Of a stretch of 64,000 nt of DNA, positions 29,169 through 38,603 are shown piece after piece. Source of the stretch: Burkholderia sp. GTDB taxonomy: Bacteria; Pseudomonadota; Gammaproteobacteria; Burkholderiales; Burkholderiaceae. How positions within the stretch are numbered: the stretch's first letter is position 1; every line of letters starts with the position of its first letter. The position numbers were made by a program, and so were the translations under genes. Where the stretch lies: positions 1,798,001 to 1,862,000 of the forward strand of contig CP144361.1 in the NCBI GenBank assembly GCA_040954445.1, read 5' to 3'. The notes under the pieces are model-generated. The model did no database searches and was not told the DNA's origin. It saw nothing but the letters and a program-made list of their open reading frames with translations.

Positions 29169-29543
29169 TCAGACCGAAAACGACGAACCACAACCGCAGG
29201 TGGTGGTCGCGTTCGGGTTCTTGATCACGAACTGCGCGCCGTTTAGGTCGTCCTTATAGTCGATCTCTGCGCCGACCAGGTATTGGTAGCTCATCGAGTC
29301 AATCAGTAGCTGGACGCCGTTCTTGAGCATCACGGTATCGTCCTGGTTGACTTCCTCGTCAAAGGTGAAGCCGTATTGGAAGCCGGAGCAGCCGCCGCCC
29401 TGCACGAACACGCGCAGCTTCAGCTCAGGATTACCCTCTTCGTCGATTAGTTGCTTGACCTTGTCGACCGCCACGTCGGTGAAGACGAAGGGCGGCAGCA
29501 TTTCGGTAGCGGTGGTAACCGCGGATTGGGTGAAAGTATTCAT
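29169..29543 (-). CDS. erpA: Iron-sulfur cluster insertion protein ErpA
   Basis: ErpA is an A-type carrier that delivers Fe-S clusters to apoproteins, including enzymes of isoprenoid synthesis and respiration. The 124-residue protein is full length. The three cluster-binding cysteines are Cys52 (GGGCSGFQY), Cys116 and Cys118 (TTCGCGSSF). Start MNTFTQSAV at 29543 is typical of Burkholderia. It normally follows rplM-rpsI; those genes are missing and an IS fragment starts at 29656, about 110 bp upstream. Confidence 0.96.
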   Translation of the reverse strand: MNTFTQSAVTTATEMLPPFVFTDVAVDKVKQLIDEEGNPELKLRVFVQGGGCSGFQYGFTFDEEVNQDDTVMLKNGVQLLIDSMSYQYLVGAEIDYKDDLNGAQFVIKNPNATTTCGCGSSFSV

Positions 29544-29655
29544 TGCGAACTCTCCAGAAAACTCTAGACGTGTAGAGGATCAATAGACAAGCTTTTTCGA
29601 TCAAGCCGCGAGCGTCAAAAGGCTAGCCTGACGAGTTGCGATGGGTGATTTTAAA

Positions 29656-30160
29656 GGCATTGTTGCATAAATCGAGCGAGAAGACGCAATAGCATCGACG
29701 GGATAATTTCAGGCGATACGAACGGATTTCGGACGAGCGAGGTCCACCATACGGTTGATGACTCCGACGCGAACGGAGACCTCGGCCGCCTGCGAGTCGA
29801 TATGACGCGCCCAGAGACAGTTGCCGCTGAGGGTCTTGAACCGCGATACACATCGCATTCTCGGCAAGCGATCGCCGGTGGTAGCTAGGGGGGTCTTTCT
29901 TCCATTTTCGAGGACCGTCACGGGCAATTGCATTCCACCGCGCCATGACGCCACGCATCACGGGACGTATCCGCTGGCCAATGAGCTTCACCCTCGCGTG
30001 GCGGAATCGAAAGAATAGCACCGCGTGGAGCAATGGCCGCATGGCATGGCTTGGTGTCGTAAGCACCGCTGCCGCCGATGACATCGATTTGTTCTTCGCG
30101 TGGAATCTGGTCGATCAGCTTGGCCAGAGCGTCACTGTCAGCCGCATTCTGATGCGTTAT
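29656..30160 (-). mobile_element. IS903-like copy 13, C-terminal fragment
   Basis: The right end is GGCATTGTTGCATAAATCGA. The transposase C-terminal half is badly frameshifted. It stops at a TA where a MITE (30163) begins, and the N-terminal half is missing. Confidence 0.88.
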
Positions 30161-30162
30161 TA

Positions 30163-30276
30163 TTGATCCAAAATTCGTTATTTTGAAATTTGAAAATCGT
30201 CCCTCATGCCTCGTTTGCCCATGCCCCTCAAATTAGGGACGATTTTCAAATTTCAAAATAACGAATTTTGGATCAA
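30163..30276. mobile_element. IS630-type MITE (114 bp)
   Basis: The arms start TTGATCCAAAATTCGTTATT and end with the inverse, with inner arms through TTTGAAAATCGTCCCT. TA flanks both sides (30161-30162 and 30277-30278). The central part is about 40 bp. Confidence 0.9.
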
Positions 30277-30278
30277 TA

Positions 30279-30746
30279 TGCAACACCGCCGATTTTTGGA
30301 AGCCACGCCGATGGCTGATGACAGCTTTCTTGAGATACCCCTTGGTGCGCCGGAGCCTACTTCGTCACGTTCGCTTTCAGATGCGCGTTGAGTATCTCAA
30401 CAGGATTGAGATCCAGGTAGGAAGAACACCTCGATCTTGTCGCCGTGCTCGGCCAACCACGCCTTGACCGGCTTGGCGTGATGAACCTTCAGATTGTTTC
30501 GAGAATCAAAAACACTTTCTTGCTGTGCATGTCTTTGATCAGCCTCTTCAAGAAGGCGAGCAGAATGTCTGCGTTTATCGCGCCCTAGAATATTTTTTAG
30601 CGCACTTGGCCGCGGTTTTTCACCGTCGACATTACCGGAAGGCCTTCGCGTCAGCTCACCATGCGGCGCTCGGGTATCTTACCCATTGGGGGCGTAGGAG
30701 CGGTCTTGTACATCATCCGAGCGCAGTCTCGTTTCGTCGCCCCTAC
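30279..30746 (-). pseudogene. IS630-family transposase, decayed
   Basis: The complement holds pieces of the catalytic half, such as HDKIEVFFLP-like, LNADLK-like and LLAFLKRLIKDM-like residues, with many frameshifts and stops. It is bounded by a MITE on one side and a TA palindrome on the other. Confidence 0.75.
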
Positions 30747-30748
30747 TA

Positions 30749-30770
30749 TTGATCCGAAATTTGTGATCAA
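30749..30770. repeat. 22-bp palindrome at an IS630 remnant edge
   Basis: TTGATCCGAAA plus TTTGTGATCAA follows TA at 30747-30748. The right flank is TC, not TA. Confidence 0.7.
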
Positions 30771-30833
30771 TCACTGTGACCAGCTCATGGCGGGCTTGCA
30801 CCCGCAGGAGTGGATCCATGCTGGGCGCACAAA

Positions 30834-30861
30834 GAAAAGCGCCGCTGTCGGAAGCGGTGCA
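30834..30861 (-). terminator. Probable terminator of tRNA-Arg
   Basis: On the complement GCACCGCT and AGCGGCGC form a stem followed by TTTTC, about 25 bases downstream of the tRNA. Confidence 0.6.
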
Positions 30862-30886
30862 ATCCCTTTCTGTGTAAGGATTTTTC

Positions 30887-30963
30887 TGGCCCGCCCTACA
30901 CGATTCGAACGTGTGACCTACGGCTTAGAAGGCCGTTGCTCTATCCGTCTGAGCTAAGGGCGG
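30887..30963 (-). tRNA. tRNA-Arg (TCT)
   Basis: The complement starts CCGCCCTTAGCTCAGACGGA and ends AGGGCGGGCCA with encoded CCA. The anticodon loop CTTCTAA gives TCT. All stems pair. A MITE lies 21 bp upstream of the 5' end. Confidence 0.96.
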
Positions 30964-30983
30964 TCGTGAGACAGGCAGTGCTA

Positions 30984-31097
30984 TTTATCCGCAATTCGTT
31001 ATCTTGAAATTGGAAAATCGCCCCTCATGTCTCGTTTTTTCATGCCCATCACATGATGGACGATTCTTCAATTTCAAGATAACGAATTGCGGATAAA
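30984..31097. mobile_element. IS630-type MITE (114 bp) upstream of tRNA-Arg
   Basis: The arms start TTTATCCGCAATTCGTTATC and end GATAACGAATTGCGGATAAA. TA precedes it (30982-30983) and TG follows. It lies between tRNA-Arg and the likely promoter at about 31190-31206. Confidence 0.88.
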
Positions 31098-31189
31098 TGA
31101 TACCCACACAAAGAGACATGCGAATGGTCAGAGCTGACCTATCCGCTCAGGCTATTCCAGACGAAGCACAAAACTCACTCTGCAAAAAA

Positions 31190-31207
31190 ACCATTATACA
31201 ATTATAC
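31190..31207 (-). promoter_or_regulatory. Likely -10 region for tRNA-Arg, displaced by a MITE
   Basis: The complement reads TATAATTGTATAAT, two overlapping -10-like boxes, in the gap after uppP. No other gene downstream on this strand needs a promoter here except tRNA-Arg, 230 bp away across the MITE. Confidence 0.4.
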
Positions 31208-31307
31208 TCGATCGCTTCCAGGCAGTCCCAGGCAGTCAGCGTAAAACGGGGCAGAAGATCCGGGCGTCGAAATCGGTCGCGCCGCTGCCGACACGCGGCA
31301 TCTCCAG

Positions 31308-32138
31308 TCAAACCGGTTGTGGATGGGACGCGAACCAGCCGATGCAGAACAATCCAGCCAGCATGCAATACACGCCGAACGTGGCCAACCGCCCGCGCCC
31401 CTTGAAATAACGCATCAGAAAACGCACGCTCAAGTAGGCGGCAATCACCGTCAGCATGCCGCCCAGCGCGGCATCGGCCAACTGGTCCGGCGCATGGAAC
31501 AGCTTCGGTAGTTCGAGAATGCCCGCAGCTAGGATGACCGGCGTGCCCAGCAGGAACGAGAATTCGGCCGCCTTTTCGGTAGTGAGCCCCGCGGCGTTGC
31601 CGGCGATCATGGTCAGCCCGCTGCGCGAGAAACCCGGGATTAGTGCGCCCACTTGCGCGAGGCCGACCAGGAAGGTTCGGCCCACACTAAGGCTCTCAGG
31701 CCTGCGATGCGCGCGCGCGCGCTGCAGGCTATCGCCCCACCACAGCAGGATGCCGTTGACGACCAGCGCGCCGGCCACGATCCGAAGGTCATGGAACACA
31801 TGCTCGATCTTCTTCTCGAGCAGCAGCCCCACCAGCCCAGTCGGAATGGTGCCAATGATCAGCGCCCACATCATGTGTGCGTCGTCGCTGGGGCACCCCG
31901 CGAAGGAGGCGAAGAACCCCCGCACCAGCGCATACCAGCGTGCGCGGAAATACCAGAGCAGTGTGAGCGCGGTACCAAGGTGCAGCGCGACCAGGAACGG
32001 CAGCAACTGCGGCGCATGCTTGTCGATATGTATGCCGATCAGGGCAGGCACGAGCAGCGTGTGGCTCAGACTGCTGACGGGGAAGAGTTCAGTCACGCCC
32101 TGCAGAACGCTCAGAAATAACATAAACCAGAGGTTCAC
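31308..32138 (-). CDS. uppP: Undecaprenyl-diphosphatase (UppP/BacA)
   Basis: UppP is an inner-membrane enzyme that dephosphorylates undecaprenyl diphosphate, recycling the lipid carrier for peptidoglycan and other surface glycans. The 276-residue protein is full length and mostly hydrophobic. The two active-site regions are visible: [16 protein letters not shown] (residues 14-29) and PGFSRSG (168-174). The residue before the first-motif His is Ser where the family usually has Gly; this may be lineage variation. The start at 32138 is the natural N-terminus. A 28-bp repeat shared with 44455-44490 and a MITE lie upstream. Confidence 0.94.
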   Translation of the reverse strand: MNLWFMLFLSVLQGVTELFPVSSLSHTLLVPALIGIHIDKHAPQLLPFLVALHLGTALTLLWYFRARWYALVRGFFASFAGCPSDDAHMMWALIIGTIPTGLVGLLLEKKIEHVFHDLRIVAGALVVNGILLWWGDSLQRARAHRRPESLSVGRTFLVGLAQVGALIPGFSRSGLTMIAGNAAGLTTEKAAEFSFLLGTPVILAAGILELPKLFHAPDQLADAALGGMLTVIAAYLSVRFLMRYFKGRGRLATFGVYCMLAGLFCIGWFASHPQPV

Positions 32139-32157
32139 GCGTTAGGCCTTTTTAGCT

Positions 32158-32190
32158 GGGCGGTTTCAAGAGTGCAGTGCAACACGCCGT
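32158..32190. repeat. Dispersed repeat, IS-end-like (copy a)
   Basis: GGGCGGTTTCAAGAGTGCAG then TGCAACACGCCG matches the complement of 44455-44490 with few changes; a weaker match is at 62600-62628. In two cases a TA palindrome or MITE follows closely. Confidence 0.5.
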
Positions 32191-32196
32191 TGATTA

Positions 32197-32312
32197 TTGA
32201 TCAGAAATTCGTGATCTTGAAATTAAAAAAAGCGTCTCTCATGTCTCGTTTTTCCATGCTCATCACATGATGAGTTGATGTGTGCATTTCAAGATCACAA
32301 ATTTTTGATCAA
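32197..32312. mobile_element. IS630-type MITE (116 bp)
   Basis: The arms start TTGATCAGAAATTCGTGATC and end GATCACAAATTTTTGATCAA, with TA at 32195-32196 and 32313-32314. The inner parts CTTGAAATT/ATTTCAAG also pair. Confidence 0.9.
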
Positions 32313-32313
32313 T

Positions 32314-32541
32314 AATCGGTCTTCACGCCAAGTAATGCCTGAATCAGCATATCGCCATACAGATGCGGGTGACCACGCATGGGTATGGCGTCGGGTATTT
32401 TGGCAAGAACGGCTGCATCTGTGTCCATATTGTCACGTTCCCCCAGTGGATTAAGACTGCATTATATATAGGCCGCCCAATTCATGGCACGGTAGTGTAC
32501 CTTCTGGTTGCATGTCTTGCATATGTCCTTTCGCATTTTCT
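32314..32541 (-). mobile_element. IS903-like N-terminal fragment
   Basis: The complement encodes decayed transposase N-terminus (MRKDICKTCNQK-like, then IWTQMQPFLPKYPTPYPCVVTR in shifted frame). It is bounded by the MITE and by M6. Confidence 0.8.
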
Positions 32542-32708
32542 GGCGCGGTTGCATAAATCGAGCGTGAGGACGCAATGGCATTGAAGGGCATAATTTCAGG
32601 CGATCCGAACGGATTGCCGACTTCGCTTGTCCTCAATCCGTTCGGATCGCCTGAAATTATGCCCTTCAATGCCATTGCGTCCTCACGCTCGATTTATGCA
32701 ACAACGCC
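32542..32708. mobile_element. Palindromic IS903-derived mini-element M6 (167 bp)
   Basis: Two right ends of the IS form near-perfect arms of about 75 bp, from GGCGCGGTTGCATAAATCGA and TCGATTTATGCAACAACGCC inward to CGAACGGATTG / CAATCCGTTCG, around a 17-bp spacer. It runs into the relA reading frame. Confidence 0.92.
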
Positions 32709-34927
32709 TTTCCGTGGCCACCTCGTCGCCCGAGTTCGAGGACGTGCTCGACTTTGTGCGCGAGCACGCGGGCGAGGCCTGCCTGTCCTCAGGAGAGCGG
32801 CTCGTCGATCATGCAGCCGGCACGGTGTCGCTGATGCGCACCCTCAACGTCGATCCGCAGGCTGTGCGCGCCGCCGCGCTGTTCGGACTCACGCCGCACC
32901 TAAGCGACCCCGAAACCGAGATCGCAAAGCGTTTCGGCGAGGAAGTCGCCCGGCTGGTGGCCGACGTGCGCAAGCTCCTGCGGCTGGGCACGGTCAGCCT
33001 GATGACCACTAAGCAGGTGCCCGAAGGCAATCGTAACGCGCAGGCCGCGCGCCGTGCCCAGATCGAGGCTCTGCGCAAGATGCTGCTGGCCTTCGCGCAG
33101 GACATCCGGGTGGTAGTGATCCGACTCGCTTCGCGCCTGCAGTCACTGCGCTCCTACGCGACCGCAAAGATCGAGCCCCCCGACGTGGCACGCGAGACGC
33201 TCGAGATATATGCGCCGCTGGCCAACCGGCTCGGCATCTGGCAACTGAAGTGGGAGCTCGAGGATCTCGCCTTCCGCTTCGAGGATCCGGTCACCTACAA
33301 GCACATCGCCAAGCTGCTCGACGAGAAGCGCGTCGAGCGCGAGGCCTATGTGACGCAGGCGATCGCGCGCCTCGAGCAGGAGCTGGCCTCCGCGCAGATC
33401 TCGGCCGAAGTCAGTGGCCGACCGAAACACATCTACAGCATCTGGCGGAAAATGCGCGGCAAAGAACTCGATTTCTCCGAGCTCTACGACGTGCGCGCGT
33501 TTCGTGTGATCGTCCCCGACATCAAGGATTGCTACGCAGTGCTGGGTATTGTTCATCATCTGTGGCAGCCGGTGCCGCGCGAATTCGACGACTACATCTC
33601 GCGCCCTAGGCCGAACGGCTACAAGTCGCTACACACGGTGGTGATCGGAGACGACGGGCGTGCCTTCGAGATGCAGATCCGTACGCAGGAGATGCACCGC
33701 TTCGCCGAGTACGGCGTGGCCGCGCACTGGCGCTACAAGGAGGCCGGCACGCGCGGTTACGGCGGCCAGTTCTCGGCCAGAGACAAGTACGACGAGAAGA
33801 TCGCCTGGCTGCGGCAGTTGCTAGCCTGGAAGGACGAGATTGCCGACGGCCCCTCAGAGAGCGCCGAAAGCGAAGCCTGGGCGCCATTGCGCGAGACCGC
33901 GCTTAACGACGACCACATCTACGTACTGACCCCGCAGGCGCGCGTGATCGCGCTGCCGAATGGGGCGACGGCAGTCGATTTCGCTTACTACCTGCACAGC
34001 GAACTGGGGCATCGCTGCCGTGGCGCACGCGTCAACGGCGCGATGGTTCCACTCAATACGCCGCTGGCGAATGGGCAGACGGTGGAGATCCTCGTAGTCA
34101 AAGAGGGCGGGCCCTCACGCGACTGGCTTAACCCGCAGCTCGGCTACTTACAGAGTGCTCGGGCGCGCCAGAAGTTGCGCGCCTGGTTCAACCTAATCGA
34201 CCAGCAGGAAATCATCACGCGCGGTCGCGCGCAGGTAGAAAAGACCTTGCAGCGTGAGAGCAAGATCTCGGTGAGCCTTGACAGCCTGGCTGCTCGGCTC
34301 GGTTTCAGGGAGCCCGAAGAACTGTTCGCGGCGGTCGGCAAGGAAGAGCTTAGCCTGCGCAACATCGAGCAGGCGCTCTCCGATGCGTCGCAACCCGAGC
34401 CCGAAATCGAGCTACCTGAGCAGTTCAAGAAGCGGAGCAGCGGCGCAAGCGTGGCGCACGGCGCCTCAACGGGCGTTCTGGTGGTCGGCGTCGATGCGCT
34501 GCTTACCCAGCTCGCGCGCTGCTGCCGACCGGCACCACCCGATCCGATCAGCGGCTTCGTCACGCGCGGAAAGGGGATGTCGATCCATCGCAGCGATTGT
34601 GCGACGTTTCGCTGCATGTCCGAGCGTACGCCCGAGCGCGTTCTGCAAACCACCTGGTCGACCGATGTGCTAGGCGGGCGCGGTGTCTCGGTCTACCCGG
34701 TCGACTTGATGATCGACGCGAGCGACCGGCAGGGGATGCTGCGCGACATTTTTGAAGTGTTCGCGCGTGAAAAAATGAACGTGATCAGCGTGAAGACGCA
34801 GAACCAGCGTAATGCGGCGATCATGCAGTTTACCGTCGAGGTCTCGAATTCGGCGCAGGTGCAGCGTGCCTGCACGTTGCTCGGCGAGGTGCCTGGCGTG
34901 GTGCGGGCCTCGCGCAAGACCTATTGA
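32696..34927 (+). CDS. relA: GTP pyrophosphokinase RelA, N-terminus replaced
   Basis: RelA makes (p)ppGpp on stalled ribosomes during amino-acid starvation. About 740 residues remain. The HD region (VDHAAGTVSLMRTLNVDPQAVRAAALF) lacks the hydrolase motif, as in true RelA. The synthetase domain has RPKHIYSIWRKM, RPNGYKSLHTVV and EYGVAAHWRYK. The TGS domain (HIYVLTPQARVIALPNGATAVDFAY) and the C-terminal ACT domain (VDLMIDASDRQGMLRDIFEVF) follow. The frame is open through mini-element M6 back to 32627. The ATG at 32696 lies inside the M6 terminal repeat, so the native first 30 or so residues and the promoter were lost. The core is intact, but expression is uncertain. Confidence 0.92.
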   Translation: MQQRLSVATSSPEFEDVLDFVREHAGEACLSSGERLVDHAAGTVSLMRTLNVDPQAVRAAALFGLTPHLSDPETEIAKRFGEEVARLVADVRKLLRLGTVSLMTTKQVPEGNRNAQAARRAQIEALRKMLLAFAQDIRVVVIRLASRLQSLRSYATAKIEPPDVARETLEIYAPLANRLGIWQLKWELEDLAFRFEDPVTYKHIAKLLDEKRVEREAYVTQAIARLEQELASAQISAEVSGRPKHIYSIWRKMRGKELDFSELYDVRAFRVIVPDIKDCYAVLGIVHHLWQPVPREFDDYISRPRPNGYKSLHTVVIGDDGRAFEMQIRTQEMHRFAEYGVAAHWRYKEAGTRGYGGQFSARDKYDEKIAWLRQLLAWKDEIADGPSESAESEAWAPLRETALNDDHIYVLTPQARVIALPNGATAVDFAYYLHSELGHRCRGARVNGAMVPLNTPLANGQTVEILVVKEGGPSRDWLNPQLGYLQSARARQKLRAWFNLIDQQEIITRGRAQVEKTLQRESKISVSLDSLAARLGFREPEELFAAVGKEELSLRNIEQALSDASQPEPEIELPEQFKKRSSGASVAHGASTGVLVVGVDALLTQLARCCRPAPPDPISGFVTRGKGMSIHRSDCATFRCMSERTPERVLQTTWSTDVLGGRGVSVYPVDLMIDASDRQGMLRDIFEVFAREKMNVISVKTQNQRNAAIMQFTVEVSNSAQVQRACTLLGEVPGVVRASRKTY

Positions 34928-34929
34928 TC

Positions 34930-35022
34930 GACGTTGTTGCATAAATCGAGCGAAATCCGTTGACGTTTACGCGCAACGGTCACTGGTCCAGACTTCTATC
35001 AAGTCAGATTCCAGAGTAACTA
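34930..35022 (+). mobile_element. Solo IS903-like left end
   Basis: GACGTTGTTGCATAAATCGA starts three bases after the relA stop and IS similarity runs through CAAGTCAGATTCCAGAGTAAC, then stops at copy 14. It has no transposase codons. Confidence 0.85.
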
Positions 35023-36145
35023 GGCGTTGTTGCATAAATCGAGTGTGAGGATGCAATAGCATCGACGGGCATAATTTTAGGCCATACGAACGGATTGCGG
35101 ACGAGCGAGGTCCGCCATACGGTTGATGACGCCGACGCGAATGGAAACCTCGGTCGCCTGCGCGGCGATGTGACGCGCCCAGAGACAGTTGCCGGTGAGG
35201 GTCTTGAACCGATAGATCGCATTCTCGGCAATGCGATCGGCGGTGGTAGCCACTGTCTTGCTTCCATTCTCGACGACCGTCACGGGCAATTGCATCAACC
35301 GCGCCATTACGCCACGCCGCACCGGGCATATCCGCTGGCCAATGAACGGCACCCTCGCGTGGCGGAATCGAAGGAATAGCACTGCGTGCAGCAATGGCCG
35401 CATGGCATGGCTTGGTGTCGTAGGCACCATCACCGCCGATGACATCGATTTGTTCTTCGCGTGGAATCTGGTCGAGCAACTTGGCCAGAGCGTCACCGTC
35501 AGCCACATTCTGATTCGTCATTAGCGCGGCATGCACTTGACCCGTATTCGCGTTGAGCGCGAGATGGACTTTACGCCACGTGCGCCGCTTCGAGTAGCCG
35601 TGCTGGCGCATCTTCCATTCACCTTCGCCATAAACCTTCAGACCGGTGCTGTCGACAACCAGATGGATCTGTTCGTTGTCGCGAAGGATCGGCAGTTCGA
35701 CATCAAGCGTTTTTTCTCGGAGAGAGAGCGTAGTGTAATTCTTCACCAGAGAGCCCTGGCAGGCCAGATCGAGCAGACTTTAGGTGAAACCTTGCAGGGC
35801 GCGCAATGTCAGTCGATAGACGGTCTTCACGCCAAGTAATGGCTGAATCAGCGCATCGCCGTATAAACACGGGCGACTACGTGTGGGTATGGCGTCGGGT
35901 ATTCTGGCAAGGACGGCTTCATCTATCCATATCGTCACGTTCCCCCGGTTGATCAGGCCGGCATTATAGGCTGCCCAATTTCTGACATGGTAGCGTGCCT
36001 TCGGCTCACTTGTCTTGTGTATGTCCTTCCGCATTTTTTTGGAAAAAATTAGGCAGTTACTCTGAAATCTGACTTGATAGGGGGCTGGCCGGCGAGCGTT
36101 GCGCGTAAACGTCAATGGCTTTCGCTCGATTTATGCAACAACGCC
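35023..36145 (-). mobile_element. IS903-like copy 14, transposase inactivated
   Basis: Both ends are present (35023 and 36145). The transposase has a frameshift near 35232 and a scrambled stretch near 35705-35765. There is no target duplication. The left end lies four bases from the yebC stop. Confidence 0.94.
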
Positions 36146-36149
36146 GCGT

Positions 36150-36878
36150 TCATTCTTCGATGATGAGCGCGTTGGTGTAGACCTCCTGTACATCGTCGAG
36201 GTCCTCGAGCATGTCGAGCAGCTTCTTCATCTTCACGGCGTCATCTCCGCAGCACTCGACCTCGTTCTGTGGCCTCATGGTCACCTCGGCCAGCTCGGCC
36301 TTGCAACCGGCCGCTTCCAGCACGTCCTTCACCTTCGAGAATTTCTGCCAGTGGCATAGCACCTCGATGCTGCCATCCTCGTTGGTGTTGACGTCGTCGG
36401 CACCGGCCTCGAGCGCGGCTTCTATCAGCCCGTGCTCCGAGATGCCGGGGGCGAACACGAACTGGCCGACGTGATCGAACAAGAAGGCCACCGAGCCATC
36501 GGTGCCCATGTTGCCACGGTACTTCGAAAACGCATGGCGGACTTCCGCAACGGTGCGCACGCGGTTGTCGGTCATGGTGTCGACGATGATTGCCGCGCCG
36601 CCGATGCCGTAGCCTTCGTAGCGGATTTCCTCGTAATTCACGCCGTCCGCGCCACCCACGCCGCGATCGATCGCGCGCTTGACGTTGTCTTTCGGCATGT
36701 TGGCGTCGACCGCTTTTTCGACTGCCAGGCGCAGCCGCGGATTCGAGTTTGCATCGCCACCGCCCAGGCGGGCCGCCACTTGGATTTCCTTGATCAGGCG
36801 CGTCCAGACCTTGCCGCGCTTGGCGTCGATCGATGCCTTCTTATACTTGATATTGGCCCATTTGGAATGACCAGCCAT
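36150..36878 (-). CDS. yebC: YebC/PmpR-family protein
   Basis: The 242-residue protein starts [25 protein letters not shown], the family hallmark. YebC proteins were long listed as transcription regulators; some members help ribosomes translate proline-rich stretches. [35 protein letters not shown] is a conserved central block. The start at 36878 is chosen over the longer frame because it matches the family. The leader is only 42 bp long, contains the dispersed leader repeat, and then meets IS copy 15, so the native promoter is probably gone. purD, a common neighbour, is absent. Confidence 0.94.
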   Translation of the reverse strand: MAGHSKWANIKYKKASIDAKRGKVWTRLIKEIQVAARLGGGDANSNPRLRLAVEKAVDANMPKDNVKRAIDRGVGGADGVNYEEIRYEGYGIGGAAIIVDTMTDNRVRTVAEVRHAFSKYRGNMGTDGSVAFLFDHVGQFVFAPGISEHGLIEAALEAGADDVNTNEDGSIEVLCHWQKFSKVKDVLEAAGCKAELAEVTMRPQNEVECCGDDAVKMKKLLDMLEDLDDVQEVYTNALIIEE

Positions 36879-36881
36879 GCA

Positions 36882-36920
36882 GCGGCTCCGATTTTTTAGA
36901 CAGAGATTTGAGGTCAAACG
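36882..36920. repeat. Dispersed leader-type repeat (copy b), upstream of yebC
   Basis: GCGGCTCCGATTTTTTAGAC and AGAGATTTGAGGTCAAACG match the copies at 27328, 44627 and 54224. In gene orientation it ends GGAGCCGCTGC directly before the yebC start. Confidence 0.65.
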
Positions 36921-37560
36921 GGCGTTGTTGCATAAATCGAGCGTGGGGACGCCATGGCATCGACAGGCATCCTTTCAGGCGATACGAAAGGATTGCGGAC
37001 GAGCGAGGTCCGCCATGCGGTTGATGACGCCGAGGCGAACGGCGACCTCGGTCGCCTGCGAGTCGATGTGACGCGCCCAGAGACAGTTGCCGGTGAGGCT
37101 CTTGAATCGATACATCTCATTCTCGGCAAGCGATCGCCGGTGGTAGCCACTGTCTTGCTTCCATTCTCGCCGACCGTCACGGGCAATTGTATCAACCGCG
37201 CCATTACGCCACGCCGCACCGGGCACATCCGCTGGCCAATGAGCGACACCCCCGCGTTGCGGAATCGAAGGAACAGCACTGCATGCAGCAATGGCCGCAT
37301 GACATGGCTTGGTGTCGTAGGCACCGTCACCGCCGATGACATCGATTTGTTCGTCGCGTGGAATCTGGTCGAGCAACTTGGCCAGAGTGTCACCGTCAGC
37401 CACATTTTGATGCGTCATTAGCGCGGCATACACTTGACCCGTATTCGCGTTGAGCGCGAGATGGACTTTACGCCACGTGCGCCGCTTCGAGTAGCCGTGC
37501 TGGCGCACCTTCCATTCACCTTCTCCATAGACCTTCAGACCGGTACTGTCGACCACCAGA
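36921..37560 (-). mobile_element. IS903-like copy 15, N-terminal part missing
   Basis: The right end starts at 36921. The catalytic half reads well (VVDSTGLKVYGEGEWKVRQHG to PQSFRIA) but the element is cut at 37560 by the left end of copy 16. Confidence 0.92.
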
Positions 37561-38603
37561 GGTGTTGTTGCATAAATCGAGCGAGATCCATGGACGTTTA
37601 CGGGCAACAGTCTCGGGGCCAGCCCCCTATCAAGTCAGATTCCAGAGTAACTGCCTAATTATTTCCCAAAAATGCGCAAAGACATACACAAGACAGGTGA
37701 GCCGAAGGCACGCTACCGTGTCAGGAATTGGGCGGCCTATAATGAAGGCCTGATCAACCGGGGGAACGTAACAATATGGATAGATGAAGCCGTCCTTGCC
37801 AGAATACCCGATGCCATACCCACACGTGGTCGCCCGTGTCTATACGGCGATACGCTGATTCAGGCATTATTGAGCGTGAAGACCGTCTATCGACGGACAT
37901 TGCGCGCCCTGCAAGGTCTCACCCAAAGTCTTTGCGATGTGGCCCTTCCCGAGCTTTCCGGTGCCGAATTGCAGCACGCTCTGTCGCCGTGGCAAAAACG
38001 CTTAATGTCGAACTGCCGATCCTTCGCGACAACGAACCGATCCATCTGGTTGTCGACAGCACCGGTCTGAAGGTCTATGGCGAAGGTGAATGGAAGGTGC
38101 GCCAGCACGGCTAGTCGAAGCGGCGCACGTGGCGTAAAGTCCATCTCGCGCTCAACGCGCATACGGGTCAAGTGTATGCCGCGCTAATGACGCATCAGAA
38201 TGTGGCTGACGGTGACACTCTGGCCAAGTTGCTTGACTAGATTTCACGCGACGAACAAATCGATGTCATCGGTGGTGACGGTGCCTACGACACCAAGCCA
38301 TGCCATGCGGCCATTGCTGCACGCAGTGCTATTCCTGCGATTCCGCCCCACGCGGCTGGCGTTCATTGGCCAGCGGATACGCCCGGTGCGGCGCGGCGTA
38401 ACAGCGCGGTTAATGCAATTGCCCGTGACGATCGTCGAGAATGGAAGAAAGATAGTGGCTACCACCGGAGATCGCTTGCCGAGAATGCGATGTATCGGTT
38501 CAAGACGCTCACCGGCAACTATTTCTGGGCGCGTCACACCGCCTCGCAGGCGACCGAGGTCGCCTGCGAGGCGGTGCATTGATCCGCATGGCGAATCTGG
38601 CGC
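37561..38603 (+). mobile_element. IS903-like copy 16, transposase inactivated, right end lost
   Basis: The left end is GGTGTTGTTGCATAAATCGA. The transposase starts at about 37672 and has a frameshift near 37945, a TAG near 38112 (HG then stop) and a TAG near 38238. Its right end is replaced by the 92-bp palindrome. Confidence 0.9.

Noticed and set aside
29220..29240. TTGATCACGAACTGCG as another TA palindrome
   Set aside because: It is part of the erpA coding sequence (VIKN region), has no inverted partner and no TA flanks.
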